Of a stretch of DNA of 64,000 nt, positions 18,201-26,304 are shown one piece after another. The stretch spans positions 124,001-188,000 of the forward strand of contig NZ_WJOK01000008.1 of NCBI RefSeq assembly GCF_009649785.1, given 5' to 3'. Within the stretch, counting starts at the first letter, position 1. Every line of letters begins with the position of its first letter. A model generated the notes under the pieces. That model worked only from the letters and a program-made list of their open reading frames with translations, made no database searches and had not been told where the DNA came from. Source of the DNA: Agrobacterium tumefaciens (GTDB lineage: Bacteria > Pseudomonadota > Alphaproteobacteria > Rhizobiales > Rhizobiaceae). A program made the translations under genes and the position numbers.

Positions 18201-21200
18201 ATGCCCTGGACAGCCGCACTGCCACCCTTTCCGGCATTGTCTCCAGTGCGGAAGAACGCATCGCGGACGCTCTCGACAGCCGCACCATGGCGCTCGACAT
18301 GACGATTTCTGGCGTTGAGGAGCGTATCTCCGAGGCGATGGATGCCAGAACCGCATCACTGTCGCTCGCGGCCGCAGGCGTCGGCCAGCGACTGGAATCG
18401 ACGGCTTTCACGCTTGAAAACGCACTCGCCAGCGGCCACGAGCGGCTGGAGACCATGCTCGGTTCGCAGGCCGAACGCATTGCCGGCTCGCTTGAGCGCA
18501 ATAGCGGCCTGATCGAGCAGAGCGTCTCCGGCGCGGCCAGCCGCATCGAAAGCGTCGTGGAAGACGGCAGCAGCCGTTTTGCGCAGACGGTGGAAGAAGG
18601 CGTCTCCCGCCTCGAAAACAACCTCTCGCAATCGCATGAAGACATCCGTACCGCGCTCGAGCAGCGCCAGGCGGATATCGCCGCGACGTTGAGCTCAGCC
18701 ACGACCCAGATGGGCGACATGCTCTCCGAGCAGGCGATGATGATCGGCACCACCGTTGCATCCAGCGCCAGCATGCTCGAACTCTCGCTCGAAACCCAGC
18801 AGGAGACGTTACAGAAGGCCATAGACGGCAGTGCAGCCACGCTGGAACAGCGTCTTCGCAACAGCGCCGGTGATATTGCCGTCAAGATCGGTGAGGCCGC
18901 CCGCGAAATTGGCGGTGCGACCGATGCTCTCTCCTCGCGGATCGAAACCTCGATCGGAAGCGTCACGGGCAGGCTCGACGAGACCGGCACCCGCATCGAG
19001 ACCTCGCTCGGAGCGCTGCAGGAGCGTGTGTCGAGCGATCTCGGCAACGTCAACACGTCGATCGAGGATGCCGGACGTCGCTTTGCCGACGCGCTGGAAG
19101 ACAAGACAGCCGCCTTCGCCCGCACCAGCGACGATGCTGCTCAACGTATCACCGGCATTCTGGACGAGCAGACGATACGGGTTGCCGACACCTTCGAAAG
19201 CCGCACCAGCCGTCTGGCGGAAACCTTCGATGCCGGTTCGGCCCGCATCGATGAACGCCTCGGCACCATGGACCGCGCGCTGACGATCGGCCTCGAAAAC
19301 GTCAACCGAACCATCGAAGGCAAGGCGAGCGAGCTCGCGGTCGGCCTGCGTGGCGCAGTCATTTCCGCCACCCAGAGTATCGACGAAGAAGCCGTTCGTT
19401 CCACTGCCCTGCTTGCGAAAACCGGCTCGGAATTCGCCGAACAGGTGCAGGCGCAGAACGACGCCTTCACCAAGGCGATCGAAGAACGCTCCGGCGAGAT
19501 CGTCAATCGCATCTCGGATGCACAGACGCGCCTGTCCGGCCAGGCGGCAGCCGTCGCCCAGACCTTCTCCGAGGCGGGCAACATCATCGTCAACAAGGTT
19601 GCCGAGGCCGAAGCGGTCGTGCGCTCGCAGGTGGGCGTCATTTCCGAGACCCTGACCGGTGTCGAATCCGCTCTCGATGCGCGCGGCGAATCCATCCGCT
19701 CGGCGCTGGACAACCGCACTCGCGAACTCAACTCGATGCTGGCCAGCCGTTCTGCTGAACTGTCGCGTCTGATCGAAGAGAAGGCAAAGCCTGTCGTCGA
19801 CGAATACGCCACCATCGGTCGCGAAGCCGCCGAAAAGATCGTCTCCGCCGCCCAGCAGAGCGCCGAACTTCTGTCGCAGAGCAACAGCGGCATGGTCGGC
19901 ATGGTGGAACAGGCGATCAGCGATTATGCCAATGCCGGAAGCGAGGCAGCAAGCAAGCTTGTCGCGGCAACCCGCCAGAGCACGGACATGCTGTCGCAGA
20001 CGCATACGGCCATGGCCGACGCCGTCGAAGAAGGTATCGACAAATACACCCGCACGGGAAGCGATGTGGCAAACAAGCTTGTCGCCGCCACGCGCCAGAG
20101 CACGGATATGCTGTCGCAGACCCATAACAGCATGGCCGAAATCGTCGAAAAGTCGGCAAACAACTTCAACTCTGCGGTTGAGCGCGCCGCGCAGGAATTC
20201 GGCACGGCCGACGAAGCGTTGAACGCATCGGCCACCCGTTTCTCCGAATCCGCCTCGCAGGCCGCCGACATGGTGTCCAGCTCCAGCCGTCTGCTGGAAG
20301 GAAAGATTGATCGTCTGTCGAATATTTCTGGCCAGACACTGGCGCAGGTTGCCGGCATCGTCGGACGTTTCGAGGAACATTCAAAGGTTCTGAGCCAGGC
20401 GTCCGAACTGCTCAATGCCGCGCAGTCTAGCCTTGTCGGTACGCTGGAAGAGCGTCAGGATGCACTTCGCAGCCTGTCTGTCGGACTAGTCAAGCGTTCC
20501 GAGGAAATCGAAACCGCCATGCGCGGCGTCGTCAGCGTGGTGGAAACCACGCTCAACGAGGCCGAGGAGCGTTCGCAGAACGTCGCCGGCAACCTGCGTG
20601 ACAATCTGCAAGCATCCTTCTCCGATATCGGCCGTTCGCTCGACGAGACGGAACAGCGCGCCCGCTCGGCAGCACAGACCATGCGGGGCGCCCTGCTCGC
20701 CGCTGGTCAGGATGCCAGCCGTTCGATCGAGAGCACGCTTTCCGACGCGCAGAAATATTCCGACGAGCTGGTCAACCGCCTGCGTGGCGGTGTCGAATCC
20801 TCGCTTTCGGAAGTCGACAACCTGCTCGGCAGTGCCTCGGAAAAATCGAATGCCGCCGCCGCCAACCTCAAGGAAACGTTGCGTCAGGCAGTTGAGGAAG
20901 CTGTCAGCCGTTTTGCCGGCGCGACGGACGAAATCCGCCGCTCCAGCCACGATATCCGCCGCGAGCTGGATGCGACCCGTGCCGAACTGAAGCGTGGCGC
21001 GTTCGACCTGCCGGAAGAGGCCAAGGAAAGCGCCGCAGCGATGCGCCGCGCCGTTTCCGAGCAGATCAAGGCCCTGCAGGATATTTCCCAGCTTGTCGGT
21101 CGCTCGACCCAACAGATGGAAGTTTCCGAACCCGTCGCCCGCGCCATTGCAGCGACCCAGCCTGCCGCTGAACGCCGTGTCGAAGCGCGTCCGCAGCCGG

Positions 21201-21826
21201 CAGCAGCCACGCCGGCACAGCCACCACGCCCGGCTCAGCCGCAGCCGGCAGCCGCACCCGCCTTGCGTGGCACCCTGCCGCTTGAGAACCGCCAGGTCGA
21301 AAACCGTCAGGCGCCTGCCCCGTCCCAGGCGGCTGCGGCGCCTGCCGCACGCCGCGAAGAAGGCGGTGGCTGGATCAGCGATCTTCTGCGCGGTGCCTCG
21401 CAGGAATCAGCCGCCGCTTCCGCACCCCGCGCAAGCGGCGATCAGCAGCCGACCCGTGCTGCCGATACCCGCAATCCGCGTCACATGGTGGAATCGCTGA
21501 ACTCGCTGTCCGTCGACATCGCCCGCGCGATCGACCACGATGCGTCGGTGGAACTGTGGCGCCGGTACCAGCGCGGCGAACGTGACGTCTTCACCCGTCG
21601 CCTCTATACGCTGAAGGGCCAGACGACGTTTGACGAGATCAAGCGCAAATACGAGCGGGAGGCCGAATTCCGCACCGCCGTGGACCGCTACATCACCGAT
21701 TTCGAAAAGCTGCTCGCTGATGTCGCCCGCACGGACCGTGACCGGACAGTCACCCAGTCCTACCTCACCTCCGATACCGGCAAGGTCTACACGATGCTTG
21801 CCCATGCGGCGGGTCGGTTCAACTGA
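15275..21826 (+). CDS. gpr: Growth Pole Ring protein homologue, giant apolipoprotein-like coiled-coil protein
   Basis: 2183 residues from the ATG at 15275 (GAGG 9 nt upstream; an ATG at 15182 lacks a site). In A. tumefaciens, GPR forms a ring at the growing pole and is needed for polar growth and rod shape. Here a Pro-rich N-terminus precedes two transmembrane helices (about 15585-15755). About 1,700 mostly helical residues follow, including some 21 consecutive 22-residue repeats (17021-18406) and three 40-residue repeats (19817-20176). Next come a Pro/Ala/Gln-rich linker (about 21160-21470) and a conserved-looking C-terminal domain with SVELWRRYQRGERDVFTRRL. The distance to PBP1a, and neighbours phzF, nadK and prfB, match my memory of the C58 locus. 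Kinesin-like names given to such proteins reflect only coiled-coil similarity. Confidence 0.85.
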   Translation: MANNKISDSVDETAFQALEDALQLGAFEDKPESRKTTAPKQPEARLKEASRQPPAPEAARAPAEQAPRSPNLEAANDGSKRSPAMILKSLEGGSIGGALRNATIMSVIWALGGLGIAHLIYGSALWNIGSVADLAAIPGLMAIVVGIVVPIMLFFAFAIMMARARDLRNAARSMAEVALRLAEPETVASDRIMSVGQAVRREVSAMNDGIERTIARATELETLVHSEVNALERSYADNELRVRSLVQELSAERDAIVNHAERIRSSIVGAQEQIKEELSIVGEELSMRLSTTGEAFASMIDTRSAALLEKSRASTEAMGSLIAAKTENLLQALNSSGATLSSEFDMRLHNLTSTLDERGEVLLERFAIHASTLDSGAESLNSALEERTRQLNETLSTRTLELNRNIDRGQQIIGGSLDNVLDKLSTTLEEKGLSFRQSLQSTADDAIMDLDLRSGLYEERLQATVGQVNSAFDEHVADFASAFDQRAGSLDSKLMESLARINETVAGGSEALDTMLTSGLERIGNTMTDQSLALATALGTGQEMLESALETRTRAFSDAIGQRTAEITDAFANSHEKIDGVLAERSNALFGALSASQDRFDEALASRSLAITGSVSGTAERLAAMLEERAAAINSVVADVERRLSETLETRAAAITGTVSGIEDRISDTLESRTAALHDVVSGAENRIAETLDGRTAALSSAISGVEERIADTMDSRTLSLDMTFANVEERLSETLDNRTSALSGIVASAEERIAGALDSRTSTFGDVVAGAESRIAETLDGRTAALNAVVSGAEERIADALDSRTMALDMAFSGAEEKITEALDTRTAVLGELVAGAETRIAETLDGRTAALNAVVSGVEERIADALDSRTMAFDMAFSGAEEKITEALDTRTAVLGELVAGAETRIASALDSRTASLKNVVSGAEERITDVLDSRTMALDLSFSGVEEKIADILDGRTAALHSAVSGVEDRIADALDSRTATLSGIVSSAEERIADALDSRTMALDMTISGVEERISEAMDARTASLSLAAAGVGQRLESTAFTLENALASGHERLETMLGSQAERIAGSLERNSGLIEQSVSGAASRIESVVEDGSSRFAQTVEEGVSRLENNLSQSHEDIRTALEQRQADIAATLSSATTQMGDMLSEQAMMIGTTVASSASMLELSLETQQETLQKAIDGSAATLEQRLRNSAGDIAVKIGEAAREIGGATDALSSRIETSIGSVTGRLDETGTRIETSLGALQERVSSDLGNVNTSIEDAGRRFADALEDKTAAFARTSDDAAQRITGILDEQTIRVADTFESRTSRLAETFDAGSARIDERLGTMDRALTIGLENVNRTIEGKASELAVGLRGAVISATQSIDEEAVRSTALLAKTGSEFAEQVQAQNDAFTKAIEERSGEIVNRISDAQTRLSGQAAAVAQTFSEAGNIIVNKVAEAEAVVRSQVGVISETLTGVESALDARGESIRSALDNRTRELNSMLASRSAELSRLIEEKAKPVVDEYATIGREAAEKIVSAAQQSAELLSQSNSGMVGMVEQAISDYANAGSEAASKLVAATRQSTDMLSQTHTAMADAVEEGIDKYTRTGSDVANKLVAATRQSTDMLSQTHNSMAEIVEKSANNFNSAVERAAQEFGTADEALNASATRFSESASQAADMVSSSSRLLEGKIDRLSNISGQTLAQVAGIVGRFEEHSKVLSQASELLNAAQSSLVGTLEERQDALRSLSVGLVKRSEEIETAMRGVVSVVETTLNEAEERSQNVAGNLRDNLQASFSDIGRSLDETEQRARSAAQTMRGALLAAGQDASRSIESTLSDAQKYSDELVNRLRGGVESSLSEVDNLLGSASEKSNAAAANLKETLRQAVEEAVSRFAGATDEIRRSSHDIRRELDATRAELKRGAFDLPEEAKESAAAMRRAVSEQIKALQDISQLVGRSTQQMEVSEPVARAIAATQPAAERRVEARPQPAAATPAQPPRPAQPQPAAAPALRGTLPLENRQVENRQAPAPSQAAAAPAARREEGGGWISDLLRGASQESAAASAPRASGDQQPTRAADTRNPRHMVESLNSLSVDIARAIDHDASVELWRRYQRGERDVFTRRLYTLKGQTTFDEIKRKYEREAEFRTAVDRYITDFEKLLADVARTDRDRTVTQSYLTSDTGKVYTMLAHAAGRFN
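17021..18406. repeat. About 21 tandem 66-bp repeats encoding 22-residue helical units in gpr
   Basis: Units read like DSRTMALDMAFSGAEEKITEAL or DGRTAALNAVVSGAEERIADAL, each exactly 22 residues with no gaps. A 22-residue (2 x 11) period is that of apolipoprotein amphipathic helices. Arg-Thr at positions 3-4 and Glu-x-x-Ile/Leu near positions 15-18 are the most constant positions. Confidence 0.9.
17615..18010. repeat. Recent 198-bp tandem duplication inside the gpr repeat array
   Basis: 17615-17812 and 17813-18010 each encode three 22-residue units and differ at only three amino-acid positions. Long nucleotide tracts are identical, including silent positions, unlike the more divergent neighbouring units. 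This indicates a young in-frame duplication. Confidence 0.85.
19817..20176. repeat. Three 120-bp repeats encoding 40-residue units in gpr
   Basis: Units begin at the glycines of GREAAEK, GSEAASK and GSDVANK and are spaced 120 bp apart (19817, 19937, 20057). The second and third share KLVAATRQSTDMLSQTH exactly. The first is diverged. The period is distinct from that of the 22-residue array. Confidence 0.85.
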
Positions 21827-21850
21827 TCTCTGGTTAAGACCAGAAACAAT

Positions 21851-21880
21851 AAAACCCCGGTCATGGCCGGGGTTTTTCGT
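21851..21880 (+). terminator. Intrinsic terminator after gpr
   Basis: AAAACCCCGG (21851-21860) pairs with CCGGGGTTTT (21867-21876), loop TCATGG, followed by more T. It begins 25 bp after the gpr stop and can also serve the convergent phzF gene. Confidence 0.9.
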
Positions 21881-21930
21881 TTTGGTCGGCAGGTAGCTTT
21901 TCGACTGTAGTTCAGTCGCTCACGTTGAAA

Positions 21931-22848
21931 TCAGATCTCGAACGTACCCGATGCTACACGGACCGCGTGGCCACCGATGCGGGCGCGGGCGATTTCGTTG
22001 TCCTTGATGTCCATGCGCAGATGGATGTGGGAAGGACGTTCCATCTCCACGCCCTGCTCTATCAAGAGCGGATAGTGACCGTCTGTCAGGCCGTCGAAAT
22101 GATGGATTGCACCGGAAAGGGCGGCGGCGGCGGAACCGGTGGCGGGGTCTTCCGAAATCCCCATTTCCGGGGAAAACATGCGGGCATGGAACTTTGCCGC
22201 GTGATTGACGCCGCCGCGACAGTAGATATAGGCCGCCGTCAGGCGCCCCTCCACCAGCGGTGCGGTGCGCAGCCAGAGATTGGCGTCGAAATCCATTTCG
22301 CTGATAGCGGCAATATTGTGCAGCGGCACGAGCAGGAACGGCACACCGGCCGTCCAGATCGACGGTACGTGGTTCTCAAAGCCGAGATGGCCTTCGCTCA
22401 CGCCCAGCGCATCGGCAAGTGCGGCATGATCGAGCGGCAGGGTGACGCGGGACGATTTGCGCGGCAGGTCGAATTCGGCGAAGCTGACCGAACCGGCGCG
22501 CATTTTCACCGCACAGCGGACCGGACCCACCTTTTCCTCCAGCACACAGACCATATCGATATCGTCGTCACCTTCATTGCGATTGCGCTCGGCAATCGCG
22601 ATCGCTGCGCCAACAGTCGGGTGGCCCGCGAAAGGCAACTCGCCCGAAGGCGTGAAGATACGCAGCGAAGCCGCGTGGGCCGGGTTGCCCGAGCGGTTGA
22701 CGAAAACGGTCTCGGAGAGGTTCATTTCTCTGGCTATTGCCTGCATCGTCACTTGGTCGAGGCCATCCGCGTCATACATGACTGCCAGCGGATTTCCCGC
22801 CATTTTGGTCTCGGTAAAGACATCGTAGATATTGTAATTCAGCACCAC
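21931..22848 (-). CDS. PhzF-family isomerase/epimerase-like protein
   Basis: About 305 residues from a GTG at 22848 (or the adjacent GTG at 22845) with GGAG 6-9 nt upstream; upstream frames continue open but look noncoding. The PhzF fold is that of diaminopimelate epimerase. The conserved acid is the Glu in MNLSETVFV; FTPSGELPFAGHPTVGAA and the C-terminal EDPATGSAAAAL are the other signatures. Members isomerise small metabolites. No phenazine genes are present, so the real substrate is unknown. It is convergent with gpr and divergent from nadK. Confidence 0.88.
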   Translation of the reverse strand: MVLNYNIYDVFTETKMAGNPLAVMYDADGLDQVTMQAIAREMNLSETVFVNRSGNPAHAASLRIFTPSGELPFAGHPTVGAAIAIAERNRNEGDDDIDMVCVLEEKVGPVRCAVKMRAGSVSFAEFDLPRKSSRVTLPLDHAALADALGVSEGHLGFENHVPSIWTAGVPFLLVPLHNIAAISEMDFDANLWLRTAPLVEGRLTAAYIYCRGGVNHAAKFHARMFSPEMGISEDPATGSAAAALSGAIHHFDGLTDGHYPLLIEQGVEMERPSHIHLRMDIKDNEIARARIGGHAVRVASGTFEI

Positions 22849-23154
22849 GCCCGTCTCCTGCCACTCGCCGTTCCGCTTGTTTCGCGCAAGTTGCCTCACG
22901 TCGCGCCGCATCGCAACCCTTGTCGAAGGCCGGAAACCAAGAAGCTGTGGACCGCACGCGGGCAAACCCGCCTGCTGCGAACGCCTGTCCGCCGGAAAGG
23001 CCTTGTCGCCTGCTGCCGTCTTCATGTACCAAGGATGCGTCTTGTGGCTTGCGATCGACCGTTTTATCGACGTTTGGAGATTATGAGCTGCTTCAACAGG
23101 TTACAGCATCGTCCGCATATCGATTCCGGTATGCGTCGTTGCCGAGGGAAGCGA

Positions 23155-23928
23155 ATGTCGCATTCTAACTGTTCACTATCCTTCGTGGCCTCCGCAACCG
23201 AGGAGGCGCAGAGGGCGCTGGAGGAGCTGAAAGGCGCTTACGGCAACACACCCTTCGACGAGGCGGAAGTGATCGTGGCGCTCGGCGGCGATGGCTTCAT
23301 GCTGCAAATTCTCAACGAAACGATGAATTCCGGCAAGCGGGTCTATGGCATGAACCGGGGATCGGTCGGCTTTCTGATGAACGACTACCGGGTAGACGGC
23401 CTGGTCGAGCGTATTGCGGTGGCGACCGGCAATGATTTTCATCCGCTGCGCATGACGACGACGGATTCCGACGGCGATGAATTTACGGCGCTTGCCATGA
23501 ACGAGGTCAGCCTGTTCCGGCAATCGCATCAGGCCGCCAAGCTTCGTGTCGAGGTGGACGGCAAGACGCGGCTTGAAGAATTGATTTGCGACGGCATGAT
23601 GGTTGCGACACCGGCGGGGTCAACAGCTTATAACTTCTCAGCCCATGGACCGATCCTGCCGTTGGAATCACCGCTGCTGGCGCTCACACCCGTCAGCGCC
23701 TTCCGGCCAAGGCGTTGGCGCGGCGCACTTTTACCCAACAAGGTGACGGTCGATATTCACGTTCTGGAGCGCGACAAGCGTCCGGTGAACGCGGTCGCCG
23801 ACCATACGGAGGTGAAATCCGTACGGCATGTGCGGATTGCGCAATCGCAGGATAGGACGGCCAGAATTCTCTCGGACCCAGACCGTTCATGGTCAGACCG
23901 CGTACTCGCCGAACAATTCAACAATTGA
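23155..23928 (+). CDS. nadK: NAD kinase
   Basis: 257 residues, the short form common in Rhizobiales. It phosphorylates NAD to NADP. VIVALGGDGFMLQ holds the GGDG motif; ALAMNEVSLFR has the NE/D motif; DGMMVATPAGSTAYNFSAHGPILP is the glycine-rich binding region. The ATG at 23155 has GAGG 7 nt upstream. The frame stays open for over 1.2 kb upstream but that part is antisense to phzF and is not this protein. The downstream secreted-protein gene starts 12 nt after the stop. Confidence 0.94.
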   Translation: MSHSNCSLSFVASATEEAQRALEELKGAYGNTPFDEAEVIVALGGDGFMLQILNETMNSGKRVYGMNRGSVGFLMNDYRVDGLVERIAVATGNDFHPLRMTTTDSDGDEFTALAMNEVSLFRQSHQAAKLRVEVDGKTRLEELICDGMMVATPAGSTAYNFSAHGPILPLESPLLALTPVSAFRPRRWRGALLPNKVTVDIHVLERDKRPVNAVADHTEVKSVRHVRIAQSQDRTARILSDPDRSWSDRVLAEQFNN

Positions 23929-23940
23929 CACCAACCACTG

Positions 23941-24450
23941 ATGATGGCCATGCCCCTGAAAAAACCTCTTCTCGCCGCCCTCATTTTCGCCGCCACAGCG
24001 CTTCCCGTGCGGGCGCAAACGGAGGCCATCGACAACTTGCCGGTATCGGCGATCTTCGTTGTCAGCAGCGGCATGTGGGAAGAGCATAATCTTGAGCCGG
24101 TGAAAGGTCCTGACGGCCAGTTGCGGCCGCCGCCAGCGACACCCTCGCGCGGTTATTACAAGGTGGTTGCAATCCGCCAGGGCGATGGCACCGCTAAAGT
24201 CTATCTGCAGCGCATCGCCACTACCGCAAACGGACCGAACCTTCTCGAAAACATCGAGCTGGAAGAGTTCAACCAGATGAAGTCCTACGTCACGGATATT
24301 CGCCCCGAAAGCTCAAACGGTGCATCGGCCTCGCCCGGCCTGTTCGTGACCGTCTATCTGAAAACCGATCCGCAGATCAGGGAAGCGGAAAGCTGGACGA
24401 TCCTGATCGACGAACTCGGCGAGATGAAGATCGAAAAGGCCTCGAACTGA
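23941..24450 (+). CDS. Secreted protein of unknown function
   Basis: 169 residues. A signal peptide (KKPLLAALIFAATALPVRAQ, cleavage after about residue 25) is followed by a soluble domain with FVVSSGMWEEHN, a Pro-rich turn (LRPPPATPSRGYYKVVAIRQ) and alternating polar/hydrophobic strands. I do not recognise the family. It starts 12 nt after nadK and is probably co-transcribed, although no clear ribosome site precedes the ATG. In-frame ATGs at 23944 and 23950 are alternatives. Confidence 0.65.
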   Translation: MMAMPLKKPLLAALIFAATALPVRAQTEAIDNLPVSAIFVVSSGMWEEHNLEPVKGPDGQLRPPPATPSRGYYKVVAIRQGDGTAKVYLQRIATTANGPNLLENIELEEFNQMKSYVTDIRPESSNGASASPGLFVTVYLKTDPQIREAESWTILIDELGEMKIEKASN

Positions 24451-24530
24451 GGGCGAGAGAACGTCGGTTTGAACGGAATCGTTGGAGGTTCTCTACCTCG
24501 TGGATTATACGCAGTTTTACTGGAACCTCT

Positions 24531-25001
24531 CTACGCGTTAAGCTCATGCGGCCCGGCCAGAATCGCACCGAAATGATGTTTCCATAGTCTGGCGCCGAGT
24601 TCGCCGCTGCGATCGAGGCTGGAGCCCACCGTCAGCCACGGCAGAAGCGTGGGATGAAGCCCCGCATCGAACAGGGCAAAACCCGCAGCCAGCACGCAGG
24701 TATCGGCCTGAATGCCGCAGACCAGCACCCTGTCGAGCTTTAGAGACAGGAGGTGGTCGATAGCCGCCCTTGGCGGAGCGTAGCCGTGCTTTATGAAAAT
24801 CCAGTCCGCCGCAACCAGCGAGCAGTCGTCCCTGCCCGGCTTCCAGCCGAGTTGCCGCTCGAAAGGTGTGACGCTTTCATTATGGCGCTCGACGCTGGCA
24901 ACGCTTGGCATGGTGGCGGCCAGCACGGATATGTCCGCCACAAGCGCAGCCGGCGGATTGAAGCTCGGCTGAACGTCGACGATGTAAAGCGCCTGTTTCA
25001 T
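24531..25001 (-). CDS. Isochorismatase-like cysteine hydrolase
   Basis: 156 residues from the ATG at 25001 (GGAGG 6 nt upstream; an upstream ATG at 25058 would run through a terminator hairpin). The fold is indicated by ALYIVDVQPSF (catalytic Asp), the conserved Lys in IFIKHGY, and VCGIQADTCVLAAGF with the nucleophilic Cys after the cis-peptide region. These enzymes hydrolyse amides or vinyl ethers such as nicotinamide, N-carbamoylsarcosine or isochorismate. It is shorter than most (about 180-210), and the substrate is unknown. Confidence 0.82.
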   Translation of the reverse strand: MKQALYIVDVQPSFNPPAALVADISVLAATMPSVASVERHNESVTPFERQLGWKPGRDDCSLVAADWIFIKHGYAPPRAAIDHLLSLKLDRVLVCGIQADTCVLAAGFALFDAGLHPTLLPWLTVGSSLDRSGELGARLWKHHFGAILAGPHELNA

Positions 25002-25020
25002 GCATCTCCTCCAACGAAAA

Positions 25021-25055
25021 ACCCCTCGCAATGGGTTTGCGAGGGGTGATTTTTT
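25021..25055. terminator. Bidirectional intrinsic terminator after prfB
   Basis: ACCCCTCGCAA (25021-25031) pairs perfectly with TTGCGAGGGGT (25037-25047). T and A runs lie outside both arms. It separates prfB from the isochorismatase-like gene, both leftward. Confidence 0.88.
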
Positions 25056-25074
25056 CAAGCGACGCTGTGGCGCG

Positions 25075-26206
25075 TCAGTCGATATCAGCCACTTCCACGT
25101 CTGCGCCGCCGCTGATGCGGTGCGCGAGGGCCGCTTCCATGAACTGGTTCAGATCGCCATCCAGCACGTTGCCGGGTGCGGTGCTTTCCACGCCGGTGCG
25201 CAGGTCCTTGATCAACTGGTAGGGTTGCAGAACGTAGGAACGGATCTGGTGGCCCCAGCCGATATCCGTCTTGGATGCGGCCTGAGCGTTTGCCGCATCT
25301 TCCCGCTTTTGCAGTTCCACCTCGTAGAGACGGGCGCGCAGCATGTCCCACGCCTTGGCGCGGTTCTTGTGCTGGGAACGCTCCTGCTGGCAGGCCACGG
25401 CAATACCGGTCGGTATGTGGGTAATACGCACGGCCGAATCGGTGGTGTTGACGTGCTGGCCGCCTGCACCGGACGAACGATAGGTATCGATGCGGCAATC
25501 GCTCTCGTTGATGTCGATCTGGATCGAATCATCGACCACCGGGTAAACCCAGACGGAGGAGAACGATGTGTGGCGACGCGCATTGCTGTCATAGGGCGAT
25601 ATGCGGACGAGGCGGTGTACGCCTGATTCCGTCTTCAGCCAGCCGAAGGCATTGTGGCCCTTGACGAGGATCGTCGCGGACTTGATGCCGGCCTCTTCAC
25701 CGTCATGAACTTCCAGCACTTCAACCTTGAAGCCTTCGCGGTCAGCCCAGCGGGTATACATGCGCAGCAGCATGTTGGCCCAGTCCTGGCTTTCCGTACC
25801 GCCGGCGCCGGAATGAACTTCGAGATAGGTATCGTTGCTATCAGCTTCACCGGAAAGCATGGCTTCCACCTGACGGCGGTTCGCCTCGCTCCTCAGCGCC
25901 TTCAGCGCATCTTCGGCGTCCTTGACAATCTCGTCGTCGCCTTCCATCTCGCCTAGTTCTATCAGCTCGACATTGTCCTTGAGCTGCTGCTCAAGCGCCT
26001 TCACGCCATTGATGCTGTCATCCAGCTGCTGGCGCTCGCGCATCAATTTCTGCGCTTCGGTGGCATCGTTCCAGAGGGTCGGGTCCTCTGCCTTGTTATT
26101 CAACCAGTCCAGTCGTCTTATCGCCTGGTCCCAGTCAAAGATGCCTCCTCAGCAGGCTTATGGCCTGCTTGATTTCGTCGACTACGTTCACAATTTCATT
26201 GCGCAT
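25075..26206 (-). CDS. prfB: Peptide chain release factor 2, with programmed +1 frameshift
   Basis: RF2 ends translation at UGA and UAA. Frame one starts at the ATG at 26206 and runs 23 codons to an in-frame UGA at 26137-26135. A +1 shift at CUU-UGA-C joins frame two (26136-25075, 353 codons), giving about 376 residues in all. An AGGAGG lies just upstream of the shift site, as in the autoregulated prfB of many bacteria. The domains are intact: the helical domain 1, the GGQ motif ([20 protein letters not shown]) and an [13 protein letters not shown] block. The tripeptide region that reads UGA/UAA in RF2 lies between them. A long open frame from a TTG at 26103 is only the post-shift part. Confidence 0.94.
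26134..26151 (-). promoter_or_regulatory. RF2 programmed +1 frameshift signal
   Basis: Read leftward, AGGAGG is followed by CAT, then CTT TGA C. The Shine-Dalgarno-like hexamer 3 nt before the CUU slippery codon plus the UGAC stop context is the textbook prfB shift element. Low RF2 stalls at UGA and favours the shift. Confidence 0.93.
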
Positions 26207-26251
26207 TTCGCTGGTTCTTCGCCTTCAATTAAACTGGTAGCTCAAATAAAT

Positions 26252-26287
26252 GCGGGGGGCGCGGATGTAAAGACCCGCGCCCCCCGC
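26252..26287. terminator. Very stable hairpin, terminator of PBP1a gene
   Basis: GCGGGGGGCGCGG (26252-26264) pairs perfectly over 13 bp with CCGCGCCCCCCGC (26275-26287). Read leftward it is followed by ATTTATTTG. It lies between the PBP1a stop and the prfB start. Confidence 0.8.
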
Positions 26288-26304
26288 CAAACATAAGACT
26301 GGTA

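Noticed and set aside
17021-18406. Regular 66-bp repeats as a possible CRISPR array
   Set aside because: The repeats are contiguous, in frame and code for a helical protein repeat; there are no spacers and no cas genes.
18809-20380. A 523-codon frame antisense to gpr
   Set aside because: It mirrors the repetitive coiled-coil sequence and has no independent support.
23092-23154. An upstream in-frame extension for nadK
   Set aside because: Short rhizobial NAD kinases begin at MSHSN-like sequence, and GAGG is correctly placed for 23155.
21925-23928. A 667-codon open frame ending in NAD kinase
   Set aside because: Its first 410 codons are antisense to phzF and look noncoding. A good ribosome site and the family start place nadK at 23155.
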